Positions 9,035 to 18,065 of a stretch of DNA of 64,000 nt are shown here, in pieces. The stretch lies in NCBI RefSeq assembly GCF_003515775.1, contig NZ_QWEI01000002.1:248001-312000 (forward strand). The letters are read 5' to 3'. Both the position numbers and the translations under genes were made by a program. Under the pieces are notes generated by a model. That model was not told where the DNA came from. It saw only the letters and a program-made list of their open reading frames with translations, and ran no database searches. Every line of letters starts with the position of its first letter. The first letter of the stretch is position 1. The DNA is from Ureibacillus yapensis. GTDB lineage: Bacteria > Bacillota > Bacilli > Bacillales_A > Planococcaceae.

Positions 9035-9035
9035 C

Positions 9036-9449
9036 TTATTCGTCCCCTTTGTTCACTTTTTCACATAGTTCGTATAAAACCCCAAAAGAATCCTTTGGAT
9101 GCAGAAAAGCAACTTCCGCCCCGCCTGCACCAGGCTTAGGCTCTTCCGAAAGAATGCGGATTCCCTTTTCGCGCAACTCTTGCATTCTCTCTCGAATACC
9201 CGTTACGCCAAAAGCAATGTGTTGAATCCCTTCCCCTCGTTTTTCAATATGTTGATAGATAGCGCTTTCTTCGCTTGTTGGTTCCAGCAGCTCCAACTTG
9301 ACATTTCCCGCATCGATGAAGGCCACCCGTACATGCTGCGATGGAACTTCCTCAATTTTCAGCAATTGCAGTCCAAGCGTTTCAGTATAGTATGTAATGC
9401 GTTCATCAATACTTTTAACGGCAATGCCAATATGATCTACTCTATTCAT
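9036..9449 (-). CDS. mce: Methylmalonyl-CoA epimerase
   Basis: A 137-residue VOC-fold enzyme interconverting (S)- and (R)-methylmalonyl-CoA, the step between propionyl-CoA carboxylase and methylmalonyl-CoA mutase. Metal ligands of the family are visible: VDHIGIAV (His near residue 5), IQHIAFGV (His near residue 81) and the Glu in LYELCE near the C-terminus. The ATG at 9449 is preceded by GGGGTG; the frame is open for ten more codons upstream, but that would place a nonconserved basic extension before the usual start. The gene corresponds to B. subtilis yqjC and is coupled to the carboxylase gene. Confidence 0.92.
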   Translation of the reverse strand: MNRVDHIGIAVKSIDERITYYTETLGLQLLKIEEVPSQHVRVAFIDAGNVKLELLEPTSEESAIYQHIEKRGEGIQHIAFGVTGIRERMQELREKGIRILSEEPKPGAGGAEVAFLHPKDSFGVLYELCEKVNKGDE

Positions 9450-9572
9450 TACAACACCCCTATGTTTTAGTGCAACCATTCCCGCGAATTCGAAAACAAT
9501 TCACGCCGTACTTGAGTTATTTTTCAAATTTGATTAAACTAGGATTTAAGAAAAAAAGGAGCGAACGAAAAG

Positions 9573-9665
9573 ATGAGTAATAAAAAATTCCAGAAAATCG
9601 TTGTATATAGCATGATTGCCATCATGGTCATTTCAACTTTAGCATTCGGTCTATCATTCTTCTAG
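9573..9665 (+). CDS. prli42: Stressosome-associated miniprotein Prli42
   Basis: A 30-residue open reading frame (MSNKKFQKIVVYSMIAIMVI then STLAFGLSFF). It has a short basic N-terminus and a single hydrophobic helix, the pattern of the conserved Firmicutes miniprotein Prli42. In Listeria that protein tethers the stressosome to the membrane and is needed for its activation by oxidative stress. GGAG lies about ten bases upstream of ATG. It sits alone on the plus strand between mce and the convergent yqjA gene, and a hairpin with a T-run follows. Identification rests on length, sequence character and recall of the family, not on alignment. Confidence 0.8.
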   Translation: MSNKKFQKIVVYSMIAIMVISTLAFGLSFF

Positions 9666-9677
9666 ACTTTTAAAATT

Positions 9678-9702
9678 GCGATTACGTAGCATCTGTAATC
9701 GC
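9678..9702. terminator. Bidirectional terminator of prli42 and yqjA
   Basis: Perfect 8-bp inverted repeat GCGATTAC/GTAATCGC around a 9-nt loop. On the plus strand it is followed by CTTCTTTTT. On the minus strand it covers the last codons of yqjA and is followed by AATTTT. Confidence 0.65.
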
Positions 9703-10674
9703 CTTCTTTTTCCCCTTTTTCTTTATTCCCCTGAAAGATTGCTTAATAATCAAATATTCATCCATTTCTTCGATAAACTGATACAGCGATGCCATGGCTA
9801 CAAACTTATCGTGTGTTTCCGGCAAAGGCATTTTTGCAAACTCTTCTTTTACAATTTCAAGCTTATCCCGGAATGTTCTTGCCGTATTGCCTGAATGTAC
9901 ATGTTCAGCCAAATCTTCCATAAAATCCGCCACCAATTCCGCCTGCTCTACCATAACAGGGAGCGTGGTAATCTTGGGTAAAACGCGCTCAATAATTTCC
10001 AGCTGCTTTTCACGCATATCAAAATATAAGTAATATTCATTTTCCTTGCGGGTTAAGTGATTTTCAACATCTTTGAAGGCCAATGACTTTGCTTTATTCA
10101 ACAAATTGGCGGCTTCAATGATTTCCTTTCCGTCCCAGGAGGTATCTCCATTTCTCAAATATTTCACGATTTCGGAAAAGATGGAACGGTAGATTTCTTC
10201 CAACTGATCAATCGAGCGGTCCAGCTCTTTCTGGAAGTCACCCATATACATATTTACTGCAAGGGCCGTACCAAAGCCAATAGCCATAAGGGCCAATTCA
10301 TTTAAAAGCAGTTCGGCTGTAAAATTCGCTTCTGCATATAAATGCATAATAATAACCACACTCGAAATAAACCCTGCAATCACATTCAAAGAAACAAGTG
10401 TTGGAATAAACAATAAAAGCATGATGCCAAGAACGATTGGGTAGTATCCCAGGTTTTCAAAAAATAGAAAAACAAATGCCATCCCTACCAAACTTGCTAC
10501 AATTCTTGTATAGACTGCATGCACAGATTTTCTTTTTGTGGGTTGGATGCAAAGAATGGTCAAAATGGCCGCAGAAGCGGCAAACTGCAAATTAAAGTAA
10601 CTGGCGAGTGCAATGGCAATGGTTGCACCAACTGCCGTTTTGAATGTTCGATAGCCGATTTTATACTTTTTAAT
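9682..10674 (-). CDS. yqjA: YqjA-like FUSC / aromatic acid exporter family membrane protein
   Basis: A 330-residue membrane protein of the YqjA (aromatic acid exporter, N-terminal FUSC) family. An N-terminal bundle of about six hydrophobic helices (residues 10-150) precedes a long helical cytosolic domain. The start is unusual. The first ATG (10590) would remove the first membrane helix and the conserved YRTFKTAVGATIAIALA stretch. The in-frame codons upstream to the stop contain no ATG, GTG or TTG, but an ATT at 10674 has a full AAGGAGG ending eight bases before it. ATT initiation is therefore proposed, giving a length close to the roughly 320 residues usual for the family. Transport substrate unknown. 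The gene has the same neighbours as in B. subtilis (mce side and brxB side). Confidence 0.82.
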   Translation of the reverse strand: MKKYKIGYRTFKTAVGATIAIALASYFNLQFAASAAILTILCIQPTKRKSVHAVYTRIVASLVGMAFVFLFFENLGYYPIVLGIMLLLFIPTLVSLNVIAGFISSVVIIMHLYAEANFTAELLLNELALMAIGFGTALAVNMYMGDFQKELDRSIDQLEEIYRSIFSEIVKYLRNGDTSWDGKEIIEAANLLNKAKSLAFKDVENHLTRKENEYYLYFDMREKQLEIIERVLPKITTLPVMVEQAELVADFMEDLAEHVHSGNTARTFRDKLEIVKEEFAKMPLPETHDKFVAMASLYQFIEEMDEYLIIKQSFRGIKKKGKKKAITDAT

Positions 10675-10740
10675 ATCGACTTCCTCCTTAACCCGTCGTT
10701 ACTTTTGTAAGAAAATTTCGAAAACAAAAATTAGGAGAAG

Positions 10741-10776
10741 GGGTTGTCCAGATATGTCGAACTATCCAGGCAACCC
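10741..10776 (-). terminator. Possible terminator of brxB
   Basis: Imperfect inverted repeat GGGTTGTCC...CAGGCAACCC (10741-10749, 10767-10776) downstream of brxB. The minus-strand reading runs into a pyrimidine-rich stretch rather than a clean T-run. Confidence 0.45.
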
Positions 10777-10814
10777 ACTCTTTCTATTATTGCAACCCTA
10801 TAAAAACTTGGTTA

Positions 10815-11255
10815 TTAAACTTCTTCACAATATTGTTCAAAGTTTGCTTGAAGATTTGTTACCACCGACATTGGGTCATGTCCTTCTATTTCATGGCGGC
10901 CAATGTCTGCCACGACTTTACCGTCTTTCAATAAGACGAAAGAAGGTGAGGATGGAATGTGGTCTTCGCCAAATAAGTGACGTGCTGTTGCAGTCGCTTC
11001 TTTATCTTGGCCGGCAAACACCGTAACCAAGTGATCTGGACGCTTATCATAATGAATAGCGTTAGCAGCTGCTGGCCGTGCAATCCCGCCCGCGCATCCG
11101 CATACAGAGTTCACCATAACAAGTGTTGTACCAGAACGCTCAAATGCTTGCTCTACTTCTTCCGGTGTACGCAGTTGTTCATAGCCTGCACCTTCTATTT
11201 CTGCACGCGCTGTGCGCTTAATTTCTTCCATAAATAAATCATAATCCATATTCAT
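10815..11255 (-). CDS. brxB: Bacilliredoxin BrxB (YqiW/YphP, DUF1094 family)
   Basis: A 146-residue thioredoxin-like protein carrying the CGC motif (NSVCGCAGG, near residues 52-56) that defines bacilliredoxins. These enzymes remove bacillithiol from protein thiols (de-bacillithiolation), so the host probably makes bacillithiol. Length and sequence match the DUF1094/UPF0403 family. GGAG lies nine bases upstream of ATG. Of the two B. subtilis paralogues (brxA/yphP, brxB/yqiW) the position beside the bkd/mcm cluster favours brxB. It is separated from meaB by 66 bases and may be a separate unit. Confidence 0.92.
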   Translation of the reverse strand: MNMDYDLFMEEIKRTARAEIEGAGYEQLRTPEEVEQAFERSGTTLVMVNSVCGCAGGIARPAAANAIHYDKRPDHLVTVFAGQDKEATATARHLFGEDHIPSSPSFVLLKDGKVVADIGRHEIEGHDPMSVVTNLQANFEQYCEEV

Positions 11256-11321
11256 AAATTATCGCTCCTTTCATCAATTCATTTTATCACAAACCGCTTT
11301 TAATGAAGCATAAACTTGCTT

Positions 11322-12401
11322 TTATTTGAATAACTTCCTAACCCCTTGCGTAACGGTCATTTCTCCTTGCAAAATCGCTTCTTCCAGCGTTTTTACCTGG
11401 ACTTTTCGTTCCGCATTCTGGAAAAAAGAATCGATGAGATGATCACGAATCATTAAATGGAACCATTCTTTGGTTTGTTCCAGACGCCTTGTTTCCCAGT
11501 ATGAAGAGGTTTTAATCGTCGTTTCAAACTGGCTAATCAATTTCCAAACATCCGATAACCCGTTTTTTTCAATCGAAGAAACAGGCAAAGCCTTCGTCAT
11601 CCATCCTGGCGTTGCTGGTTGCAGGAAATGGAGAATTTGCATATATTCGCGAACCGTTCTCTTCGCTTTTTGCATATTTTCTCCATCACTTTTATGCACA
11701 ATAACGCAGTCCGCCAGTTCCATAATCCCTTTTTTCATTCCTTGCAGCTCATCACCGGCGCCCGTTAAAACCAATAATAAGAAAAAGTCCACCATTCCGC
11801 GCACATACGTTTCACTTTGTCCGACACCGACCGTTTCAATCAAAATCACGTCATACCCTGCCGCTTCACAAAGCAGCATCGTTTCTCTTGATTTCTTATG
11901 CACGCCACCTAACGTCCCTGCACTTGGGGAAGGGCGCACGAAAGCGTTATGATTACGGCTAAGTTCTTCCATTCGCGTTTTATCGCCCAAAATGCTTCCT
12001 CCCGAAAGAGTGGAGCTTGGGTCAATGGCTAAAACCGCCACTTTTTTTCCTAAATTACAAAGCATCATTCCAAATGCTTCAATAAAAGTGCTCTTGCCCG
12101 CCCCGGGTACTCCCGTAATGCCGATTCTTATGCTTTTTCCGGTATAGGGAAGCAGTTCCTGCAAAAGCTTCTGCGCTTGTTCTTTATGTTCATTGTTTGA
12201 GCTTTCGATTAAGGTAATCGCCTTGGAGAGTGAAGTACGAAGCCCACTGCGCACTTCCCCTGCCAATTTTGGAATATCGAAATTTTCTTTTTTCTTTTTT
12301 TGAAATCGCTTTGGTTGAATGGACATCCCATCATGACCGCCCTTTACTCCTGCCGATACACTTAATGCACTTTTGTCTTTAGTGATTTCATGTTCCTTCA
12401 T
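11322..12401 (-). CDS. meaB: Methylmalonyl-CoA mutase-associated GTPase MeaB
   Basis: A 359-residue G3E-family P-loop GTPase that gates adenosylcobalamin loading of, and protects, methylmalonyl-CoA mutase. The Walker A loop GVPGAGKSTF lies near residue 98, AIDPSSTLSGGSILGDKTRM and ETVGVGQSE are further family signatures, and the guanine-specificity region VHKSDG is near residue 235. The N-terminus is longer and more basic than usual (a KKKKEN stretch), so a start within the first 40 codons is possible. However, the ATG at 12401 overlaps the mutase stop as TGATG, which fits translational coupling. It is the third gene of the mutase operon. Confidence 0.93.
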   Translation of the reverse strand: MKEHEITKDKSALSVSAGVKGGHDGMSIQPKRFQKKKKENFDIPKLAGEVRSGLRTSLSKAITLIESSNNEHKEQAQKLLQELLPYTGKSIRIGITGVPGAGKSTFIEAFGMMLCNLGKKVAVLAIDPSSTLSGGSILGDKTRMEELSRNHNAFVRPSPSAGTLGGVHKKSRETMLLCEAAGYDVILIETVGVGQSETYVRGMVDFFLLLVLTGAGDELQGMKKGIMELADCVIVHKSDGENMQKAKRTVREYMQILHFLQPATPGWMTKALPVSSIEKNGLSDVWKLISQFETTIKTSSYWETRRLEQTKEWFHLMIRDHLIDSFFQNAERKVQVKTLEEAILQGEMTVTQGVRKLFK

Positions 12402-14548
12402 CAGGACGACACTTCCTCGTAGCCTAAACGTTTATAGATTTCTTCGATTATTTTAATTGCCGAAACCGGTATCACTGTACCAGGCCCGAAAATAGCCACC
12501 GCCCCGGCATTATATATAAATTCGTAATCTTGGGCTGGAATGACTCCTCCAACGATTACAATAATATCTTCCCGGCCAAGTTTTTGCAGCTCTTCGATCA
12601 GTTCAGGCACCAATGTTTTATGGCCTGCTGCAAGGGAAGAAACACCTACACAGTGCACATCATTTTCAACGGCCATTCTTGCAGCTTCTTCAGGCGTCAT
12701 GAATAAAGGCGAGATATCTACATCAAAACCAAGATCCGCATAGCCCGTTGCCACTACTTTGGCTCCACGGTCGTGGCCATCTTGCCCCATTTTCGCAACG
12801 AGAATACGTGGACGGCGCCCTTCGTTTTCCAAAAACTCTTCTGTCATTTGCTTGACTTCCTGAATCAATTCGTCATCAGAGAAGTTGGAAGAATAGACAC
12901 CGGAAATTGAACGAATAACAGCTTTATGTCTACCTGAAACACTTTCAATCGCATCCGAAATTTCTCCAAGCGATGCACGTGCACGGGCCGCATCAATGGC
13001 AACAGCCAGAAGGTTTTCTTCTCCGCTCTGAGCAGCATGAGTCAGGCGTGTAAGATGTTTTTGCACTTCCTCTTCGTTTCGTTCTTCTTTTAATTTGTCC
13101 AAACGCTCTATTTGTTTTTGGCGAACGAGTGAATTATCGATATCCAAAATATCGATTGGTTCTTCTGTTTCAAGAAGATATTTGTTGACTCCCACAATGG
13201 TCTCTGATTTTGAATCGATTTTTGCTTGGCGTTTTGCGGCGGATTCTTCCACTTTCATTTTTGGGAGACCTGTTTCAATGGCTTTTGCCATGCCGCCGAG
13301 CTCTTCAATTTCTTCTATGAGTGCCCATGCTTTTTCGGTAAGCTCCTTTGTTAACTTTTCAACATAGTACGAACCACCCCATGGATCGATCACTTTTGTC
13401 ATACCCGTTTCTTCTTGCAAAAACAGCTGCGTATTCCGGGCAATACGTGCCGAAAAGTCTGTAGGCAAGGCAATGGCTTCATCCAGTGCATTGGTGTGCA
13501 GTGATTGGGTATGTCCCATAGCAGCTGCATTTGCTTCAATCAATGTTCTTGTCACATTATTGAATGGATCTTGTTCGGTTAATGACCATCCCGAAGTTTG
13601 TGAATGGGTACGCAATGCGAGCGACTTTGGATTTTTCGGGTTAAATGTGCTCATCATTTGAGCCCAGATTCGACGTGCTGCACGCATCTTGGCAACTTCC
13701 ATATAATAATTCATCCCGATTGCCCAGAAGAAGGAAAGCCGCGGAGCAAACGAATCGATATCAATGCCGGCTTTTAAGCCTGTTCTGACATATTCAAGTC
13801 CATCCGCCAAAGTATACGCCAACTCAATGTCATTGGTTGCGCCGGCTTCTTGTATATGATAGCCGGAAATCGAAATAGAGTTGAACTTCGGCATGAATTT
13901 ACTTGTATATTCGAAGATATCGGCAATGATTTTCATGGACATCTCGGGTGGATAAATATACGTATTACGTACCATATATTCTTTTAATATATCGTTTTGG
14001 ATTGTTCCTGCAAGCTGTTCGGGTTTTACCCCTTGTTCTTCTGCCGCGACAATATAAAAAGCCAAAATCGGTAAAACTGCACCGTTCATCGTCATGGATA
14101 CTGACATTTTATCCAGTGGAATGCCGTCAAACAAAATTTTCATATCTTCAATTGAGTCAATGGCAACGCCGGCTTTCCCTACATCCCCTTTTACGCGGGG
14201 ATGATCCGAATCGTATCCTCGATGTGTCGCCAAATCAAAAGCAACGGACAGGCCTTTTTGCCCCATCGCCAAATTTCTTCTGTAAAATGCATTGGATTCT
14301 TCCGCAGTTGAAAACCCGGCATATTGGCGAACTGTCCATGGCCGCGCTACATACATTGTCGGATAAGGTCCGCGCGTATTCGGTGCCACACCAGGAACAT
14401 CATTCAAGTGCTTTACATCCTGAAGATCGTCCGATTGATAAAATTCTTTTACTTCAATTCCTTCATTTGTCTCAACATTGTGTTTAGGCTGCAGGTTTTC
14501 GTTTACCATTATTTCCTGAATATTAATGCTGCTGAAATTCGGCTTCAT
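12401..14548 (-). CDS. Methylmalonyl-CoA mutase, large (catalytic) subunit
   Basis: A 715-residue adenosylcobalamin-dependent mutase converting (R)-methylmalonyl-CoA to succinyl-CoA. The substrate-binding TIM barrel (about residues 50-400) carries [20 protein letters not shown] near residue 60. The C-terminal cobalamin-binding domain (about residues 580-715) has the DxHxxG motif in [12 protein letters not shown], with GVSSLAAGH and VGGVIP following. It overlaps the small subunit gene by four bases (ATGA) and meaB by one base, so the three are a tightly coupled operon. It is the catalytic member of the heterodimer (mutB/mcmA2/scpA are all used as names). Confidence 0.96.
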   Translation of the reverse strand: MKPNFSSINIQEIMVNENLQPKHNVETNEGIEVKEFYQSDDLQDVKHLNDVPGVAPNTRGPYPTMYVARPWTVRQYAGFSTAEESNAFYRRNLAMGQKGLSVAFDLATHRGYDSDHPRVKGDVGKAGVAIDSIEDMKILFDGIPLDKMSVSMTMNGAVLPILAFYIVAAEEQGVKPEQLAGTIQNDILKEYMVRNTYIYPPEMSMKIIADIFEYTSKFMPKFNSISISGYHIQEAGATNDIELAYTLADGLEYVRTGLKAGIDIDSFAPRLSFFWAIGMNYYMEVAKMRAARRIWAQMMSTFNPKNPKSLALRTHSQTSGWSLTEQDPFNNVTRTLIEANAAAMGHTQSLHTNALDEAIALPTDFSARIARNTQLFLQEETGMTKVIDPWGGSYYVEKLTKELTEKAWALIEEIEELGGMAKAIETGLPKMKVEESAAKRQAKIDSKSETIVGVNKYLLETEEPIDILDIDNSLVRQKQIERLDKLKEERNEEEVQKHLTRLTHAAQSGEENLLAVAIDAARARASLGEISDAIESVSGRHKAVIRSISGVYSSNFSDDELIQEVKQMTEEFLENEGRRPRILVAKMGQDGHDRGAKVVATGYADLGFDVDISPLFMTPEEAARMAVENDVHCVGVSSLAAGHKTLVPELIEELQKLGREDIIVIVGGVIPAQDYEFIYNAGAVAIFGPGTVIPVSAIKIIEEIYKRLGYEEVSS

Positions 14549-16239
14549 TGTTGTACCCCCTTCAAGCTTTCGATTAAGGATGTTAGCTTTTCAATAATAT
14601 CCTGGCCATTATAGATAAAGCCGTTTAGGCCTTTAGCCAGCCATTCATCTTGTTCGCTCTTGTATTGTCCTGCAACATCCATCAATAAGCTGTCTGGTTT
14701 CACTTCTAGCAAAGCTGGAACAATCGATTTTGCATCTTCCTCTTTTGCCGCGATGACCACATACTCGGCATCGGTTTTTGTTACCCATTCTTTCAGTTCT
14801 TCAATCGAGTGCATTTCCCCTGATTGACTTGGTACGATGCCGGCAACAGCAAAGAAACCGGAAACAAAATCAGCGCGTGCCTTAAAATCTTTTAATGTTC
14901 CAAAGGTCAGGATTTCAACTTTAGGGTTTGCTTTTTTATAACTTATCCTCAAATCCTCGAATGGGACGGCCAATCGTTTAATCTGGGAGAAAAGGTCATT
15001 TGTTTCCAGCGGCAATTCATCCACAGGATTGGCATAAATATTGGTGCCAATCATGCTCTGTTTTCTAGTCTTGACATCATGGAGACGGCGTTCATTAACT
15101 TCCTGAAGTGCAGTTTTCAGCTGTCCGGAAGCTGTATAAGCATCGATCCCCCCCGCCTCTTCAATTAGCAAGAATAGATTCCAGGCTTTCTCCACATATT
15201 CAGCGGTTAATGTCTCTATAAAGTAGGAGCCGCCGGCAGGATCGAGGACTTTTTCCACAAATGATTCTTCCTTGAGCACCAAAGAAACATTTCGTGCAAT
15301 ACGGATGGATTGATCGGTTGGTTTCGATAAGCAATCATGCGGATGCACGGTAATTGCATCTGCCCCTCCGATTAATGCGGCAAATGTCTCATTGCCTGCA
15401 CGCAACAAGTTAACATAGACATCCAATTTCGAATAACTTCTCAGAGACGTTTCCGCTATCACCGGAATTGCCACAGGCGCGTCAATGCCATATGCGCTTG
15501 TAAACGCTTTCCAAAGCACTTTAAACGCTCTTAATTTGGCAATTTCCGAAAAGAATTGCGTATCGATTGCAAAATGTACAAAAAATTTATTGATAAACGT
15601 TTCAAAGTTTTCTTCATGTTCAGCATGTTTTGAAGCCAACGCCAATGACAGCGCCAACTCTTGGATCGCATCGGCGTCTTCATAATGGTATGGTACCGTA
15701 TTGGCCGAGAGGGTTCTAACGTGATTAAAAGCATCTAAAATGATAGGCTCTTTGGAAACAATATAGCCGGTTATCTCTTGATCCGATATATGGTCAAACA
15801 CTTTCAAGACCGGATCATTTGAACTCTCAGTAAATAATTTAAAAGGATAGGCGGTTAAATACTTTGCCAGAATCGTCAAATTTTCGTCATCCCATTTAAA
15901 GGGCACACGACTATCAATTGTTATGATTTGATTCCCCTTATCCATACTCGCTTGCAAATTAGTGAAAAACTGAGCTGGCGTATCGCCATATATTTGCTGT
16001 GCTACTTTAATTCCTTCTGCTGCTTTTGACGAACGGATAGTTGCAATCTGCTTGTCCAGCTGTCCATCCAACTTATTCAAAAGCATGTCTTTCGTATAGA
16101 GCGGCTCCAGTATGACGTTTTCCATCGTTTTAGTAAACAAAGTCTGGAATGGCTGTCCTTTCAACGCTTTGACCGCCTGTTCTTTCCATTCATCATAACT
16201 TACTGCCGGGAATTGAATATCCTTCATTTGAAATGCCAT
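14545..16239 (-). CDS. Methylmalonyl-CoA mutase, small (non-catalytic) subunit
   Basis: A 564-residue homologue of the large subunit that pairs with it. The barrel domain is recognisable ([21 protein letters not shown] is split across residues 320-345), but the C-terminal cobalamin domain lacks the DxHxxG histidine: the equivalent stretch reads [13 protein letters not shown]. This is standard for the small subunit. The ATG at 16239 has only a weak ribosome site (a GGGGG run is 18 bases away); a second ATG four codons later is possible. A stop codon four codons upstream excludes a longer protein. First gene of the mutase operon. Confidence 0.93.
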   Translation of the reverse strand: MAFQMKDIQFPAVSYDEWKEQAVKALKGQPFQTLFTKTMENVILEPLYTKDMLLNKLDGQLDKQIATIRSSKAAEGIKVAQQIYGDTPAQFFTNLQASMDKGNQIITIDSRVPFKWDDENLTILAKYLTAYPFKLFTESSNDPVLKVFDHISDQEITGYIVSKEPIILDAFNHVRTLSANTVPYHYEDADAIQELALSLALASKHAEHEENFETFINKFFVHFAIDTQFFSEIAKLRAFKVLWKAFTSAYGIDAPVAIPVIAETSLRSYSKLDVYVNLLRAGNETFAALIGGADAITVHPHDCLSKPTDQSIRIARNVSLVLKEESFVEKVLDPAGGSYFIETLTAEYVEKAWNLFLLIEEAGGIDAYTASGQLKTALQEVNERRLHDVKTRKQSMIGTNIYANPVDELPLETNDLFSQIKRLAVPFEDLRISYKKANPKVEILTFGTLKDFKARADFVSGFFAVAGIVPSQSGEMHSIEELKEWVTKTDAEYVVIAAKEEDAKSIVPALLEVKPDSLLMDVAGQYKSEQDEWLAKGLNGFIYNGQDIIEKLTSLIESLKGVQQ

Positions 16240-16342
16240 ATTCTCGCTTTACAGCTGCCCCCTTACATTTTGAATTAAAGAATTGTTGCTTTGACTTTCC
16301 CTGATTACTTCTATTCTACAATAGAAAAGTTTACCAATAAAG

Positions 16343-16357
16343 TATTTTTAGAAAATT
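16343..16357 (-). promoter_or_regulatory. Candidate CodY box upstream of the methylmalonyl-CoA mutase operon
   Basis: TATTTTTAGAAAATT matches the CodY consensus AATTTTCWGAAAATT at 13 of 15 positions and lies about 105 bases upstream of the small-subunit start. CodY control of branched-chain amino acid catabolism is well known, so the location is sensible, but two mismatches leave it unproven. Confidence 0.35.
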
Positions 16358-16439
16358 TCGCAAAATGCCAACATTTGAAGCTCGGCTAAATACAAAAAAT
16401 ACTGAATATTTTATTAAAAATTAAATATAAGCTTGAGTA

Positions 16440-16625
16440 ACAATTCTGATGTGGGTATAGTTGAGATTTAATCGGGGGTTTTTGTTGAAGTGGATTGTAT
16501 TAGATGCATTCTAATGGAGGGTCTCGGCTTGAACGGGAGTCAAACACAACATTAGATGCATTCTAATCGAGTATTTCAGCTCAAGCGGATATAGGATATT
16601 GTTTTAGAAGTATTCTGAAGTGGGT
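16440..16625. repeat. Degenerate tandem repeat, 52-bp period, between the mcm and bkd operons
   Basis: The block TTAGATGCATTCTAAT occurs at 16500-16515 and again at 16552-16567, with a third, diverged copy (TTAGAAGTATTCTGAA) at 16604-16619: exactly 52 bases apart each time. Each begins with the inverted repeat TTAGA-TGCAT-TCTAA (degenerate in copy 3). The following bases are also partly alike (GGAG.GTCTCGGCTTGAACGG and CGAG.ATTTCAGCTCAAGCGG). Two weaker, shortened copies can be traced at about 16443-16499. No reading frame continues through it. The rest of the 520-base gap holds the mcm upstream region and the bkd terminator. Confidence 0.7.
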
Positions 16626-16688
16626 TTTGCATTAATGGCCGTAAATTTTCTTTACTTTACTTCCATAATGCATTTTCTCAAAAATAGA

Positions 16689-16722
16689 AAATCCAGATTT
16701 GAGTTCATTCAAATCTGGATTT
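16689..16722 (-). terminator. Terminator of the bkd operon
   Basis: Perfect 14-bp inverted repeat (arms 16689-16702 and 16709-16722, 6-nt loop) about 40 bases past the bkdB stop. The minus-strand reading ends in TTTTCTATTTTT. Confidence 0.9.
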
Positions 16723-16760
16723 CCCTTTAATTGAAGCCAATTAGGTTCCGCCACTTCTAT

Positions 16761-18050
16761 TTAATAGATGGACATCGTTTCAGCATCAACATTTTCAAGT
16801 ATATTTTTCACTCGATTAAGAAACTTCCCGCAAACTAATCCATCCAAGATTCGATGGTCGAGCGATAAACATAAATTGACCATGTCCCGTGCAGCAAACA
16901 TGTTCCCTTCCATAATGACGGGTCTTTTCACAATGGATTCAACTTGTATGATGGCTGCTTGTGGGTAATTGATAATCCCCATGGACTGGACAGACCCGAA
17001 TGATCCGGTGTTGTTGACCGTAAAGGTTCCGCCCTGTGTGTCTTCCGGGCGTAATTTCCCGCTGCGGACGCGGACGGACAATTCATGGATTTCTTTCGCA
17101 ATTCCTTTTATTGATTTTTCATCCGCATGTTTAATGACCGGAACAAAAAGAGCATCCTCTGTTGCCACAGCGATGGATATATTAATATCTTTCTTTTGGA
17201 TGATTTTATCTTCGGCCCAGACGGAATTCATCATTGGATATTCTTTTAAAGCGCGTGCAATCGCTTTTATAAAGAATGCAAAATAAGTTAAATTAAAGCC
17301 CTCTTTTGCTTTAAAATCAGTTTTTAAATCATCCCGGTAGCGAACCATATTTGTGACATCCACTTCCATCATCATCCAGGCATGCGGCACTTCCTGCTTG
17401 CTGCGCACCATATTCTTAGCGATGGCCCGACGAACGGAAGTGACCGGAATTTCTATATCCCCAGTTGTGCTTTCAACAGCTGGTTTGCCAACATTATACT
17501 GCTGGGGTTGACTTTCCGCTTGCTGCGGTTTTTTCATTTCTTGTTCTTGTTTCGTTGCTCGTGGCAAAGTGCCGCTATCGATTAGCTTTTGTACATCTTT
17601 TCGCGTGATGCGACCTTCCAGTCCGGAACCTTGAACCATTTCGAGGTCAATATTATGTTCCTGTGCCAATCGCATAACAGCCGGAGAATAGCGTTTTTTT
17701 AATGACGGTGTTTCAGTGCTTGCTTCTACCTTCGATTGTTCTTTTGGATTGGCAGCATTTCCATTAGTTGAAGAGGCAGTATGAACAGAGGAGTTTGATT
17801 TGTCTTCTTGAACAATTTCAACAGAGCAAACGACCGCGCCTACAGGCAGTGTTTCGCCTTCTTTTGCCAGTAATTCTTTTATTGTTCCTGTAAAGGATGA
17901 GGGAATTTCTGCATTTACTTTATCCGTTATTACTTCCGCTATGGGATCATATTTTCTTACGATATCCCCCGGTTGGACCAGCCATCTTTCGATTGTCCCT
18001 TCTGTTACACTTTCACCGAGCTGCGGCATTAAAATATTTTCAATCGACAT
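16761..18050 (-). CDS. bkdB: Branched-chain alpha-keto acid dehydrogenase E2 (lipoamide acyltransferase)
   Basis: A 429-residue dihydrolipoamide acyltransferase, the core of the complex that converts branched 2-oxo acids to branched acyl-CoA. Domains in order: lipoyl domain at residues 1-80 with the lipoylated Lys in EVITDKVNAEIP; a linker rich in Ser, Thr, Asn and Glu; the peripheral subunit-binding domain near residues 120-155 (YSPAVMRLAQEHNID, GRITRKDVQ); a Gln/Glu-rich linker; and the catalytic domain from about residue 200 with DHRILDGL near the end. GGGGG precedes the ATG. Last gene of the bcd-lpdV-bkdAA-bkdAB-bkdB unit. Confidence 0.95.
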   Translation of the reverse strand: MSIENILMPQLGESVTEGTIERWLVQPGDIVRKYDPIAEVITDKVNAEIPSSFTGTIKELLAKEGETLPVGAVVCSVEIVQEDKSNSSVHTASSTNGNAANPKEQSKVEASTETPSLKKRYSPAVMRLAQEHNIDLEMVQGSGLEGRITRKDVQKLIDSGTLPRATKQEQEMKKPQQAESQPQQYNVGKPAVESTTGDIEIPVTSVRRAIAKNMVRSKQEVPHAWMMMEVDVTNMVRYRDDLKTDFKAKEGFNLTYFAFFIKAIARALKEYPMMNSVWAEDKIIQKKDINISIAVATEDALFVPVIKHADEKSIKGIAKEIHELSVRVRSGKLRPEDTQGGTFTVNNTGSFGSVQSMGIINYPQAAIIQVESIVKRPVIMEGNMFAARDMVNLCLSLDHRILDGLVCGKFLNRVKNILENVDAETMSIY

Positions 18051-18065
18051 CTAACATCCCCCTTA

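Noticed and set aside
13948-14487. 179-codon plus-strand frame inside the methylmalonyl-CoA mutase gene
   Set aside because: Antisense to a fully conserved enzyme; no family similarity.
16440-16625. CRISPR array or short coding sequence
   Set aside because: The 52-bp units are similar beyond the 16-bp heads and diverge gradually, and all frames are interrupted by stops.
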